DNA of 64,000 nt, from the NCBI GenBank assembly GCA_049974865.1, contig JBNGCX010000014.1, positions 6,207-70,206 on the forward strand. The letters run 5' to 3'. Position 1 is the stretch's first letter. Every line of letters starts with the position of its first letter. Below, in pieces: positions 33,931 to 43,388 of this stretch. The stretch is from JAGSOU01 sp049974865. Lineage in GTDB: Bacteria; Pseudomonadota; Alphaproteobacteria; Rhodobacterales; Rhodobacteraceae. A program made the translations under genes and the position numbers. Under the pieces are notes generated by a model. It was not told the origin of the DNA. It saw only the letters and a program-made list of their open reading frames with translations, and did not search any database.

Positions 33931-34719
33931 ATGCCCTTCACCCTCGCCACCTGGAACATCAACTCCGTCCGCCTGCGCGAGGCGCTGGTCTGCAAGCTGC
34001 TGCAGCAGGAGGCGCCCGACGTGCTGTGCCTGCAGGAATGCAAGAGCCCGGTCGACAAGATCCCGCTGGAGGCGTTCCGCGAACTTGGCTACGGCCATAT
34101 CGTGGCGCGTGGGCAGAAGGGCTATAATGGCGTGGCGATCCTGTCGCGCCTGCCGCTGGAAGATGCGGGGGAGTTCGATTTCGCAGGTCTCGGCCATGCC
34201 CGCCACGTCGCCGCGCGGCTGGAGAACGGCACGGTGATCCACAATTTCTACGTCCCCGCCGGCGGCGACGTGCCCGACCGCGATGTGAACGAGAAATTCG
34301 GACAGAAGCTCGACTACCTCACAGACATGCGCGACTGGTTCCGCGACAACCGGCCCGAGAAATCCATCCTCGTGGGCGACCTGAACATCGCGCCGCGCGA
34401 GGATGACGTCTGGAGTCACAAGAAACTTCTGAAAGTGGTCAGCCACACCCCCGTCGAGGTGGACCACCTGGCCGAGGTGATGGCGGAGGGGCGCTGGGCG
34501 GACGTCACCCGCGCCGATATCCCCGAGGGCCAGCTTTTTAGCTGGTGGAGCTACCGCGCCCGCGATTGGGATGCGGCGGACAAGGGCCGGCGGCTCGATC
34601 ATATCTGGGCCTCGCCCGATATCGCGGCCGCGGCGCATGGCTCGCGCATCCTGCGGGACGCGCGCGGCTGGGAGAAACCCAGCGACCACGCGCCGGTCTT
34701 CGCGACATTCGATCTGTGA
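33931..34719 (+). CDS. xthA: Exodeoxyribonuclease III
   Basis: AP endonuclease and 3'-5' exonuclease of base-excision repair. The 262-aa protein has the EEP-fold motifs ATWNINSVR, LCLQECKSP (metal-binding Glu), LVGDLNIAPREDDVW (catalytic D and N) and the C-terminal RRLDHIW ... KPSDHAPVF with the catalytic Asp-His. GAGGAG precedes the start. The next gene follows after 68 bp. Confidence 0.95.
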   Translation: MPFTLATWNINSVRLREALVCKLLQQEAPDVLCLQECKSPVDKIPLEAFRELGYGHIVARGQKGYNGVAILSRLPLEDAGEFDFAGLGHARHVAARLENGTVIHNFYVPAGGDVPDRDVNEKFGQKLDYLTDMRDWFRDNRPEKSILVGDLNIAPREDDVWSHKKLLKVVSHTPVEVDHLAEVMAEGRWADVTRADIPEGQLFSWWSYRARDWDAADKGRRLDHIWASPDIAAAAHGSRILRDARGWEKPSDHAPVFATFDL

Positions 34720-34787
34720 CTTCGCCCTTGGGTTTTGCGCTGGCTGCGCACATATAGAACGCAAACGACCTGACAAAGGGAACGGAC

Positions 34788-35696
34788 ATGCTGGAACTCG
34801 GTGGAAAAGACGCGGCACCGGCCGCGGACGATCTGATCAAGGATATCTCGGAAGCGACCTTCATGCAGGATGTCGTCGAGACCTCGAAAGAGGTGCCGGT
34901 GATCGTCGATTTCTGGGCGCCGTGGTGCGGCCCGTGCAAGGCGCTGGGTCCGGCGCTGGAAAAGGCGGTGACCGAGGCGGGCGGCAAGGTGCGCATGGTC
35001 AAGGTCAATGTCGACGAGAACCAGGGCATTGCGGCGCAGCTGCGCATCCAGTCGATCCCGACGGTCTATGCCTTCTACGAGGGCAAGCCGCTGGACGGCT
35101 TCCAGGGCGCGCTGCCGGAAAGCGAGATCAAGGCTTTCATCGACCGCGTGGCGGGGGCTGCCGGCGACGGCGGGCTGGCCGAGGCGGTAGAGGCGGCCGA
35201 GCAGATGCTGGCCGAGGGCGCGGCGGCCGATGCCGCCCAGACCTTCGCCGCCATCCTGGGCGAAGAGCCCGAGAATGCCGCGGCCTATGGCGGGCTGATC
35301 CGCGCCCATCTGGCCGCCGGACAGGCCGAGCAGGCCGAGCAACTTCTGGCCGCGGTGCCGGCGGCGATCGCCAACGCCGCCGAGGTCGAGGCCGCCAAGG
35401 CGCAACTCGAACTGTCCAAGCAGGCCGCCGATGCCGGCCCCGTGACCGAACTGCGCGCCGCGGTCGAGGCCGACCCCGACAACCACCAGGCCCGGTTCGA
35501 CCTGGCGCAGGCGCTCTACGCTAACGGCGAGACCGAGGAGGCGGTCAACGAGTTGCTGGAACTGTTCCGCCGCGACCGCGAGTGGAACGACGGCGCGGCC
35601 AAGGCGCAGCTCTTCACCATCTTCGACGCGCTCAAGCCGCAGGACCCTGTCGTCCTGGCCGGCCGGCGCAAGCTGTCGTCGATGATCTTTGCCTGA
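34788..35696 (+). CDS. Thioredoxin-TPR co-chaperone (CnoX/YbbN-like)
   Basis: A 302-aa cytoplasmic protein. A thioredoxin domain occupies residues ~20-125 with active site WCGPC (C47, C50), followed by a tetratricopeptide region (130-300) rich in alanine and glutamate. This layout matches YbbN/CnoX, the holdase that protects proteins during oxidative stress and passes them to GroEL. Unlike E. coli YbbN, whose active site is SxxC, this one keeps both cysteines and may be redox-active. Starts the short series leading to the LON-like gene. Confidence 0.9.
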   Translation: MLELGGKDAAPAADDLIKDISEATFMQDVVETSKEVPVIVDFWAPWCGPCKALGPALEKAVTEAGGKVRMVKVNVDENQGIAAQLRIQSIPTVYAFYEGKPLDGFQGALPESEIKAFIDRVAGAAGDGGLAEAVEAAEQMLAEGAAADAAQTFAAILGEEPENAAAYGGLIRAHLAAGQAEQAEQLLAAVPAAIANAAEVEAAKAQLELSKQAADAGPVTELRAAVEADPDNHQARFDLAQALYANGETEEAVNELLELFRRDREWNDGAAKAQLFTIFDALKPQDPVVLAGRRKLSSMIFA

Positions 35697-35723
35697 TCGG
35701 CCGGGCGGACTAGGTTGAAACGC

Positions 35724-36368
35724 ATGTTCTCAGCCGCCGACCTGCCCGACACGATACCTGTGTTCCCGCTGCCCGGGGCGCTCTTGCTGCCTCGGGCGCG
35801 GCTGCCCCTCCATATCTTCGAGCCGCGTTTCCTGGCGATGTTGGAGGACGCGCTGAAAACGCCGCACCGGCTGATCGGGATGATCCAGCCGGTAGAGGGG
35901 CCGGCAGGCGCCGAGAAAAAGCTCCATGCCATCGGATGCGCGGGCCGGGTCACGGCCTTTTCCGAGACCGAGGACGGGCGCTACATGATCACCCTAACGG
36001 GGGTCTCGCGCTACCGGATCCTGCGCGAGGCCACCGGGTTCAGCCCCTATCGCAAGGTCGATGTTTCCTGGAGCGGATTCGAGCGCGATCTCGGCGGGCC
36101 GGAGCACGACGCCTTCTTCGACAGGGTCCGCTTCATGCCGCTGCTGTCGCGCTATTTCGAGGCGATGGAGCTTTCGACCGACTGGGACAGCCTGAAAGAG
36201 GCCGAGGACGAGCTGCTGATCAACTCGCTCTCCATGCTCTGCCCGTTCGAGCCCGAGGAGCGGCAGGCGCTGCTTGAGGCGCCCTCGCTGGTGACGCGGC
36301 GCGAGACGCTGGTCACCCTGTTGGAATTCGCCCTGCGCGGCGGCAGCAACGAAGAGACGATGCAATGA
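35724..36368 (+). CDS. LON substrate-binding-domain protein
   Basis: A 214-aa stand-alone N-terminal LON domain: IPVFPLPGALLLPRARLPLHIFEPRFLAMLEDAL, IGCAGRVTAFSETEDGRYMITLTGVSRYRI and a helical C-terminus. There is no AAA or protease domain, so it is not Lon itself; role unknown. Start at ATG 35724; TTG 35715 would add three residues. It overlaps the Trm112-like gene by 4 bp (ATGA). Confidence 0.88.
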   Translation: MFSAADLPDTIPVFPLPGALLLPRARLPLHIFEPRFLAMLEDALKTPHRLIGMIQPVEGPAGAEKKLHAIGCAGRVTAFSETEDGRYMITLTGVSRYRILREATGFSPYRKVDVSWSGFERDLGGPEHDAFFDRVRFMPLLSRYFEAMELSTDWDSLKEAEDELLINSLSMLCPFEPEERQALLEAPSLVTRRETLVTLLEFALRGGSNEETMQ

Positions 36369-36568
36369 ATGATGACACACCCGAGGCCCGCCGCGAGACC
36401 GCATTCGACCGCCGGATGCTGGAGGCGCTGGTCTGCCCGGTCACGCAGGGCGTGCTGAGCTATGACGCCGAACGGCAGGAACTGGTCTCGCAGGCCGCGC
36501 ATCTGGCCTTCCCCATCCGTAACGGCATCCCGATCATGCTGGTCGACGAGGCGCGCAAGCTCGACTGA
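36365..36568 (+). CDS. Trm112-family protein (UPF0434 type)
   Basis: A 67-aa protein matching the bacterial YcaR/UPF0434 branch of Trm112: MLEALVCPVTQGVLSYDAERQELVSQAAHLAFPIRNGIPIMLVDEAR. Only one of the zinc cysteines of the archaeal/eukaryotic family remains, as is usual for this branch. Trm112 proteins activate methyltransferases; whether this one does is unknown. Coupled to the LON-like gene and convergent with the ubiH-type gene, 3 bp apart. Confidence 0.9.
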   Translation: MNDDTPEARRETAFDRRMLEALVCPVTQGVLSYDAERQELVSQAAHLAFPIRNGIPIMLVDEARKLD

Positions 36569-36571
36569 GCG

Positions 36572-37798
36572 TCAGAGCGGGCGCCCGGTCATCAGCCGCG
36601 GCAGATCGCCCCCCAGCCCCGCCGCCTCGCGGATGAAGCGGCGGCGCAGGCCGGGCATGGCGTTGACCACCCCCATCCCGAGGTCGCGCGCCGCGCGCAG
36701 CAACGGGTTGTCGTTCGAGAAAAGCTTGTTGAACGCATCGGTCGCCGCGGCCAGCGTGGCCGTGTCCCAGCGCCGCCAGCGCTGGTAGCGTTCCAGCACG
36801 TCGATGGCGCCGATATCCTCGCCCCGGCGATGCGCCTTGACCACCACCTCGGCCAGCGCGCCCACGTCCCGCAGCCCCAGGTTCAGCCCCTGGCCCGCGA
36901 TGGGGTGCACGCCATGCGCCGCATCGCCGACCAGCGCCAGCCGCGGTGCGACGAAGGCATTGGCCAGGGTCAGGTTCAGCGGATAGCTGAAACGCGTGCC
37001 CTCGAGATGGATATCGCCCAGGAAATCACCGAAGCGCGGGCGCAGGGCGGCGAGATACCCCGCGTTGTCCATCGCCTGAATGGCGGCGGCATTCTCATGC
37101 GTCTCGCTCCACACGATCGAGCAGCGGTTGCCAGGCAGCGGCAGGATGGCCAGTGGCCCCGGCGGCATGAAGAACTGGTGCGCGATGCCGTTATGCGGCT
37201 TTTCGTGCCCGATGGCGCAAACCAGCGCCGTCTGGCCGTAGTCCCAGCCGGTGCGCTTGATGCCCGCGCGCTCGGCCACGCCGCTCTTGCGCCCGTCCGC
37301 GCCCACCAGCAGCGCGCCGCTCAGCGTCTTGCTCGAGGCCAGCGTCACGGTCACCGCGCCGGGCTGGACATCCTGCGCGACCACGGTCTCGCCCGACAGG
37401 TGGGTGATGCGCGGTTCGTCGGCCATGGCCTCAAGCATGGCGTGGCGCAGGTAGCGATCCTCGAGCATGTAGCCCATCGGGCCTTCTTCGATCTCGGCAT
37501 GGTCGAATTCCAGCACGAAGGGCGAGGGCCCGGCACCGGCATGCCCGTCGCTGGCCTTGACGCCCAGGATCGGCTGCGCATTGTCCGCCAGCCCCTGCCA
37601 CAGCCCCAACGCCTGCAACAGCCGCTGCGAGGCCAGCGCCAGCGCATAGGCGCGGCCGTCGAATTCCGCGTCGTCGCGGGTTTCCAGGGGCAGGGCGTCG
37701 ATCACCGTCACGCTCAGCCCGTTCTGGGCCAGGGCAAGGGCCAGCGCGGGCCCGTTCAGCCCGCCGCCCACAATCAGCACGTCGGAATCATGTGTCAT
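36572..37798 (-). CDS. UbiH/UbiF/COQ6-family FAD hydroxylase
   Basis: Flavin monooxygenase of ubiquinone-ring hydroxylation. The 408-aa protein has the dinucleotide motif VLIVGGGLNGPALALALAQNG near the N-terminus, the central GADGRKSGVAERAGI and the C-terminal FAD motif ALVGDAAHGVHPIAGQGLNLGLRDV. Which ring position it hydroxylates cannot be told from sequence. ATG 37798 chosen because it begins directly before the FAD domain; the in-frame extension to 37834 is unconserved. Divergent from the amidase gene. Confidence 0.9.
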   Translation of the reverse strand: MTHDSDVLIVGGGLNGPALALALAQNGLSVTVIDALPLETRDDAEFDGRAYALALASQRLLQALGLWQGLADNAQPILGVKASDGHAGAGPSPFVLEFDHAEIEEGPMGYMLEDRYLRHAMLEAMADEPRITHLSGETVVAQDVQPGAVTVTLASSKTLSGALLVGADGRKSGVAERAGIKRTGWDYGQTALVCAIGHEKPHNGIAHQFFMPPGPLAILPLPGNRCSIVWSETHENAAAIQAMDNAGYLAALRPRFGDFLGDIHLEGTRFSYPLNLTLANAFVAPRLALVGDAAHGVHPIAGQGLNLGLRDVGALAEVVVKAHRRGEDIGAIDVLERYQRWRRWDTATLAAATDAFNKLFSNDNPLLRAARDLGMGVVNAMPGLRRRFIREAAGLGGDLPRLMTGRPL

Positions 37799-37881
37799 GG
37801 CCCTCAATATGATCGCGCGGGCGGGATTGTCCATGTGCCGCGCTGCCGCTACCGTCGGCGCGCAACGAACGGAGGGCGGCG

Positions 37882-39213
37882 ATGAGCACGGACTGGCTGA
37901 ACATGACGGCGGCGGAGCTGGGGCGCGGGATCGGCGCGGGCGAGATCGACCCCGTGGCGCTGTGCGAGACCTATTTGGAGGCCATCGCCACCCATGCCGA
38001 GGCCGGGCGCATCTATGCTCGCACCACGCCCGACCGTGCCCGGGCCGAAGCCGCCGCCGCCGCCAAACGCGCCAAGTCGGGGCACCGGCTGGGGCCGCTC
38101 GACGGTGTGCCGATCTCGTGGAAGGACCTCTTTGACACCGCCGGCGTGGCGACCGAGGCGGGCTCGGCCCTGCTGGAGGGCCGTGTGCCCGACCGCGATG
38201 CCGAGGTGCTGCGCAACGCCACCGCGGCAGGGCTGGTCTGCCTCGGCAAGACCCACATGTCGGAGCTTGCCTTCTCGGGCCTCGGCCTGAACCCGGTGAC
38301 CGAGACGCCGCCCTGCGTGAACGATGCGGGCGCGGTGCCCGGCGGATCGTCCTCGGGCGCGGCGACCTCGGTGGCCTTCGGGCTGGCGGCCTGCGGGATC
38401 GGCTCGGACACCGGCGGCTCGGTACGCATCCCCGCGGCCTGGAACGACCTGGTGGGGCTGAAGACCACGCCGGAGCGGGTGTCCTGCGACGGCGTGGTGC
38501 CGCTGGCGGCGAAGTTCGACACCGTGGGGCCGCTCTGCCGCTCGGTCGAGGACGCGGCGCTGATGCTGGCCGCGCTGGAGGGCGGCAAGCCGGCGGACCT
38601 GCGCGGGGCGCGCCTCACGGGCGCCCGCCTGCTGGTGCTGCGGGACTATGCCCATGACGGCGTGCGCGATGCCCCCCGCGCGGCATTCGAAAGCGCCGTA
38701 GAGCGCCTGCAGGCTGCCGGCGCGGCGGTGGACCATGCCGACATGCCCGAGGTGGACGAGGCCATGACCATGGCCCCGGTCCTGTTCACCACCGAGGCCT
38801 ACGGCACCTGGAAGGACGTGATCGAGGCCGCCCCCGAAAAGATGTTCCCGCAGATCCTGGAACGTTTCCGGGCCGGCGGCTCGTTCTCGGGGGCCGATTA
38901 CGTGGCGGCCTGGCAGCGGTTGGACGCGCTGCGCGCCACCTATCTGGACAAGACAGCCCCGTATGACGCCGTGATAGTGCCCACCGCGCCCAACCTGCCG
39001 CCGGAGGTGGACCGGCTGATGAGCGATCACGATTATTACGTCACCGAGAACCTGCTGACCCTGCGCAACACCCGCATCGGCAACCTGATGGGGCTGGCGG
39101 GGCTGAGCCTGCCCACCGGCGTGCCCTCCTGCGGCATCATGTTCCTGACCCCGCCGATGAGCGAGGAACGCCTTTTGCGGCTGGGCGCGGCGGCCGAGGC
39201 GGCGCTGGCCTAA
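37882..39213 (+). CDS. Amidase (amidase-signature family)
   Basis: Ser-cisSer-Lys amidase of 443 aa. K81 (SWKDLFDTAG), the Gly/Ser-rich signature GGSSSGAATSVAFGLA (154-169) and nucleophile region GSDTGGSVR (S180) are complete. It lacks the extra features of GatA and no gatB/gatC is near, so it is more likely a catabolic or detoxifying amidase; substrate unknown. GGAGG precedes the start. A possible terminator follows before the aminotransferase. Confidence 0.9.
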   Translation: MSTDWLNMTAAELGRGIGAGEIDPVALCETYLEAIATHAEAGRIYARTTPDRARAEAAAAAKRAKSGHRLGPLDGVPISWKDLFDTAGVATEAGSALLEGRVPDRDAEVLRNATAAGLVCLGKTHMSELAFSGLGLNPVTETPPCVNDAGAVPGGSSSGAATSVAFGLAACGIGSDTGGSVRIPAAWNDLVGLKTTPERVSCDGVVPLAAKFDTVGPLCRSVEDAALMLAALEGGKPADLRGARLTGARLLVLRDYAHDGVRDAPRAAFESAVERLQAAGAAVDHADMPEVDEAMTMAPVLFTTEAYGTWKDVIEAAPEKMFPQILERFRAGGSFSGADYVAAWQRLDALRATYLDKTAPYDAVIVPTAPNLPPEVDRLMSDHDYYVTENLLTLRNTRIGNLMGLAGLSLPTGVPSCGIMFLTPPMSEERLLRLGAAAEAALA

Positions 39214-39234
39214 ATGCCACATTCCGGGCCGCCA

Positions 39235-39258
39235 AGGGCCGGGATTCGCGGCCTTTTT
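39235..39258 (+). terminator. Probable terminator after the amidase gene
   Basis: Short stem GGCCG (39237-39241) / CGGCC (39249-39253), extended by G-T and A-T pairs, followed by five T. Weaker than the others but correctly placed 22 bp past the stop. Confidence 0.55.
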
Positions 39259-39343
39259 CTGGACCGGCCCGGAAACACCGGCTAAGGTGGGCGCAAACGG
39301 GGCGCAACGACCCCGACCCCTGAGGCAGACATAGAACGGTCCC

Positions 39344-40525
39344 ATGACGTTCCCCGAGCGGTTTTCGAACCTGCCAGAATACGCGTTTCCGCGGCTGCGG
39401 AGCCTTCTCGACGCGCACGCGCCGGGCGGCGCGGTCATGCATATGACCATCGGCGAGCCCAAGCACGCCTTCCCGCCCTGGGTGGCGCAGATCATCGCGG
39501 AAAATGCCGAGGGATTCGGGAAATACCCACCCAACGAGGGCACGCCCGAGCTGCGCGCCGCGATTGCCGACTGGATCGCGCGCCGCTATGGCGTCACGGC
39601 CGATGCCGAGACGCAGATTACCGTGCTGAACGGCACGCGCGAGGGGTTGTTTAACGCTGCCCTCGCGCTCTGCCCCGAAGAGGTCCGCAGCCAGCGCCCC
39701 GTGATCCTGATGCCGAACCCGTTCTACCAGGTCTACGCCGTGGCCGCGCTCGCCGTGGGGGCGGAGCCGGTCTATGTTCCGGCCGGGCCTGAGACCGGGT
39801 TTCTGCCGGATTACGGGGCGCTGAATGCGGATCTGCTGAATCGGGTGGCGATCGCCTATATCTGCTCGCCCTCCAATCCGCAGGGCGCGGTGGCGGACGA
39901 GGCGTATTGGCGCGACCTGGTCGCGCTGGCCGAGAAGCACGATTTCCAGGTCTTCGCGGATGAGTGCTATTCCGAGATCTACCGCGACGCCGCGCCGGTG
40001 GGCGCGCTGCAGGTGGCCGAGGCGATGGGCGCCGATCCCGAGCGGGTGGTGATCTTCCATTCGCTGTCGAAACGCTCGAACCTGCCCGGGCTGCGCTCGG
40101 GTTTCGTGGCGGGCGGGTCCGAAAGCATCGCGCGGGTCAAGCAGCTGCGCGCCTATGCCGGCGCGCCCCTGCCGCTGCCCTTGCAGCGTGTGGCCGAAAA
40201 GGTCTGGGCCGACGAGGCGCATGTCGAGGAAAACCGCGCGCTCTACCGTGAGAAATTCGAGATCGCGGACGAGGTCTTCGCCGGGCTGCCGGGATACATG
40301 CCGCCGCAGGCGGGGTTCTTCTTGTGGCTGCCGGTCGAGGATGGCGAGGCCGCGGCGCTGAAGCTGTGGCAGGAAACCGGCGTGCGCGTGCTGCCCGGCG
40401 CCTATCTGGCGCGCGAGGTGGACGGCCGCAATCCGGGCAAGGGATTTATCCGGGTCGCCATGGTGGCCCCAAAACAAGAAATGCAGCGCGGGCTGACCAC
40501 GCTCCGCGACTGCCTCTACGGATAA
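39344..40525 (+). CDS. Class I/II aminotransferase, DapC-like
   Basis: PLP-dependent aminotransferase of 393 aa: MTIGEPKHAFPPWV, LNGTREGLFNAA, SPSNPQGAV and the PLP lysine K243 in HSLSKRSNLPGLRSGF. The overall pattern and its place just upstream of ftsK resemble the alphaproteobacterial succinyldiaminopimelate aminotransferase (DapC), which would place it in lysine/peptidoglycan precursor synthesis; that is inference. Thirteen bases separate it from ftsK. Confidence 0.88.
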   Translation: MTFPERFSNLPEYAFPRLRSLLDAHAPGGAVMHMTIGEPKHAFPPWVAQIIAENAEGFGKYPPNEGTPELRAAIADWIARRYGVTADAETQITVLNGTREGLFNAALALCPEEVRSQRPVILMPNPFYQVYAVAALAVGAEPVYVPAGPETGFLPDYGALNADLLNRVAIAYICSPSNPQGAVADEAYWRDLVALAEKHDFQVFADECYSEIYRDAAPVGALQVAEAMGADPERVVIFHSLSKRSNLPGLRSGFVAGGSESIARVKQLRAYAGAPLPLPLQRVAEKVWADEAHVEENRALYREKFEIADEVFAGLPGYMPPQAGFFLWLPVEDGEAAALKLWQETGVRVLPGAYLAREVDGRNPGKGFIRVAMVAPKQEMQRGLTTLRDCLYG

Positions 40526-40538
40526 GGGACAGGAGCAG

Positions 40539-43322
40539 ATGGCATCGTATCAGATGAAACAGCGCGACCCTCTTTTCGATTCCAACATGCAGGCCGTGAT
40601 CGAGCGGCGCGGCAAGGAATTGCTGGGCCTCGGCCTGATTGCGCTGGGGGTTCTGGTGGCGATGATGCTGGGTTCCTACGTGCCCGAGGACCCGAGCTGG
40701 CTGTCGGCCACCGATGAGCCGGCGGCGAATATGCTGGGCCGCACCGGCGCGATGATCGCGTCGCCGCTCTACATCATCGCCGGGCTGGGCAGCTGGGGGC
40801 TGGCCGTCTGCCTGGCGGGCTGGGGCCTGCGCTTTGTGCTGCACCGGGGCGAGGAGCGGGCGGTCGGCCGGCTGATCTTCGCCCCCATCGGTATCGCGCT
40901 GGGCTCGGTCTATGCCTCGACGCTGGTGCCGTCCGAGGCCTGGACCCACAGTTTCGGCCTGGGCGGCCTGTTCGGCGACACGGTGCTGGCGGCGATCTTG
41001 AACATCCTCCCCATGGGCGCGGCGCTGGGGCTGAAGCTGATGGCGTTTCTCGCCGGTGTGGCGCTGGTGGCGATGGCGCTGTTCGTGCTGGGCTTCGACG
41101 GGCGCGAGCTGCGGCTCACCGGGCGCTTCCTGCTGGTGGGCATGATCATGGCCTATGGCAGCTTGATGACCCTTCTGGGCCGGGGCGCCACGGGCGCCGT
41201 GGAGGGCGCGCAGGCCTGGCAGGCCCGCCGCCAGGCCCGCCGCGACGCGGTGATCGAGGATGACGAGCCGTTTGACGAAGAGGAATACGCCCCCGCCCCG
41301 CTGGCCGCGCCCGAGCCGCGCGCCAAGGCCGGCCTGCTGTCCCGCGTGCCCAGCCTGATCAAGCGTGCGTCGGACCCGGAGCCGGAACTGGTGGAACCCG
41401 AATTCCCGTCCGAGGAGCCGGTCCCGTCGGTTTCGGAAGACCGCATCAAGGCAAAGATCGCCGATGTCATCAAGTCGCGCGCCCGCCAGCAGCAGAGCCT
41501 GCAGGTCCGTCGACCCGAGCCGCCGGTCGCGCGCAACCGCGGCCCGCAGCCCCTGGTCGCCGATACTGCGCCGCGCATGGCCGCCCCGGCCGAGCCGCCG
41601 GTCACCGCCGAGCAGGCGCGGATGCCCGCGGCCGCGGAGACGACCGATGCCTTTGCCGCCGATCCCCAGCCGGTGCCGGCACAGGCCTACACCCCGCCCG
41701 CGCCCGAGCCGCGCAAGGTGGTGCAGCACCCGGTCAAGAAACCCGTCCAGCCGTCGCGCCAGGCCCAGGCCGAGGCGCAGCCGGCGCTGCAATTCGACGA
41801 GGCGGCGGCCGAGTATGAGCACCCGCCCCTGTCGTTGCTGACCAACCCGGTCAGCGTCGAGCGCCACCACCTCTCGGACGAGGCGCTGGAAGAGAACGCG
41901 CGGATGCTGGAGAACGTGCTCGACGATTACGGCGTGAAGGGCGAGATCGTCTCGGTCCGTCCCGGCCCCGTGGTCACCATGTACGAGCTGGAGCCGGCGC
42001 CGGGCCTCAAGGCCAGCCGCGTGATCGGCCTGGCCGACGACATCGCGCGCAGCATGTCGGCGCTGTCGGCGCGCGTTTCCACCGTGCCCGGGCGCAGCGT
42101 GATCGGCATCGAGCTGCCCAACGCCAACCGCGAAAAGGTGGTCCTGCGCGAGATCCTGGCCGACCGCAGCTTCGGCGACACCAACATGCGCCTGCCGCTG
42201 GCGCTGGGCAAGGATATCGGCGGCGGCCCGGTTGTGGCCAACCTGGCCAAGATGCCCCACCTGCTGATTGCGGGCACCACGGGCTCGGGCAAGTCGGTTG
42301 CGATCAACACCATGATCCTGTCGCTGCTCTACAAGCTGACGCCCGAGGAATGCCGGTTGATCATGATCGACCCCAAGATGCTGGAACTCAGCGTCTATGA
42401 CGGCATCCCGCACCTGCTGAGCCCCGTCGTCACCGACCCCAAGAAGGCCGTGGTGGCCCTGAAATGGGTCGTGGGCGAGATGGAGGAGCGCTATCGCAAG
42501 ATGTCCAAGATGGGCGTGCGCAACATCGAGGGTTACAACGGCCGCGTACGCGACGCGCTCGCCAAGGGCGAGATGTTCTCGCGCACGGTCCAGACGGGCT
42601 TTGACGAGGAAACCGGCGACCCGATCTTCGAGACCGAGGAGTTCCAGCCCAAGGCGCTGCCGTATATCGTGGTGATCGTCGACGAGATGGCCGACCTCAT
42701 GATGGTCGCGGGCAAGGAGATCGAGGCCTGCATCCAGCGCCTGGCGCAGATGGCGCGGGCGAGCGGCATCCACCTTATCATGGCCACGCAGCGCCCCTCG
42801 GTCGACGTGATCACCGGCACCATCAAGGCGAACTTCCCCACCCGGATCAGCTTCCAGGTGACCTCGAAGGTCGACAGCCGCACTATCCTGGGCGAGCAGG
42901 GGGCAGAGCAACTGCTGGGCATGGGCGACATGCTGTACATGGCGGGCGGGGCCCGGATCACCCGCGTGCACGGCCCCTTCGTCTCCGACGAGGAAGTCGA
43001 GGAGATCGTCAACTACCTCAAGGCCTACGGCCCGCCCGATTACGTCGGCGGGGTCGTGGACGGCCCCGACGAGGAGAAGGAAAGCGATATCGACCTGGTG
43101 CTGGGCCTGGGCGGCAACACCAATTCCGAGGATGCGCTTTACGACCAGGCCGTGGCGATCGTTCTGAAGGACCGCAAATGCTCCACCTCCTACATCCAGC
43201 GCAAGCTGGCCATCGGCTACAACAAGGCCGCGCGGCTGGTCGAGCAGATGGAGGAAGAGGGCGTGGTCTCGGCCTCCAACCATGTCGGCAAGCGCGAGAT
43301 CCTGGTGCCTGAGCAACATTAG
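40539..43322 (+). CDS. ftsK: DNA translocase FtsK
   Basis: Septal DNA pump that clears chromosome termini and activates XerCD at dif. The 927-aa protein has four N-terminal membrane helices (residues ~28-205), a proline/alanine-rich acidic linker (~220-440) and the motor domain with Walker A AGTTGSGKSVAINTM near residue 578 and Walker B IVVIVDEMADLMMV. The C-terminal winged-helix gamma domain (DQAVAIVLKDRKCSTSYIQRKLAIGYNKAARLVEQMEEEGVV) reads KOPS-like sequences. The linker is short compared with E. coli FtsK, as in other alphaproteobacteria. Confidence 0.97.
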   Translation: MASYQMKQRDPLFDSNMQAVIERRGKELLGLGLIALGVLVAMMLGSYVPEDPSWLSATDEPAANMLGRTGAMIASPLYIIAGLGSWGLAVCLAGWGLRFVLHRGEERAVGRLIFAPIGIALGSVYASTLVPSEAWTHSFGLGGLFGDTVLAAILNILPMGAALGLKLMAFLAGVALVAMALFVLGFDGRELRLTGRFLLVGMIMAYGSLMTLLGRGATGAVEGAQAWQARRQARRDAVIEDDEPFDEEEYAPAPLAAPEPRAKAGLLSRVPSLIKRASDPEPELVEPEFPSEEPVPSVSEDRIKAKIADVIKSRARQQQSLQVRRPEPPVARNRGPQPLVADTAPRMAAPAEPPVTAEQARMPAAAETTDAFAADPQPVPAQAYTPPAPEPRKVVQHPVKKPVQPSRQAQAEAQPALQFDEAAAEYEHPPLSLLTNPVSVERHHLSDEALEENARMLENVLDDYGVKGEIVSVRPGPVVTMYELEPAPGLKASRVIGLADDIARSMSALSARVSTVPGRSVIGIELPNANREKVVLREILADRSFGDTNMRLPLALGKDIGGGPVVANLAKMPHLLIAGTTGSGKSVAINTMILSLLYKLTPEECRLIMIDPKMLELSVYDGIPHLLSPVVTDPKKAVVALKWVVGEMEERYRKMSKMGVRNIEGYNGRVRDALAKGEMFSRTVQTGFDEETGDPIFETEEFQPKALPYIVVIVDEMADLMMVAGKEIEACIQRLAQMARASGIHLIMATQRPSVDVITGTIKANFPTRISFQVTSKVDSRTILGEQGAEQLLGMGDMLYMAGGARITRVHGPFVSDEEVEEIVNYLKAYGPPDYVGGVVDGPDEEKESDIDLVLGLGGNTNSEDALYDQAVAIVLKDRKCSTSYIQRKLAIGYNKAARLVEQMEEEGVVSASNHVGKREILVPEQH

Positions 43323-43388
43323 GCCGGCGCACCGTTTCGTGAGCGTTTGCCCGGTGAAACCGCGGGCGCGAGGGATTAGATTGAGGGC

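Noticed and set aside
36365..36568. Trm112-like protein as a broken gene because only one zinc cysteine remains
   Set aside because: The bacterial UPF0434 branch normally lacks the other cysteines; length and motifs are complete.
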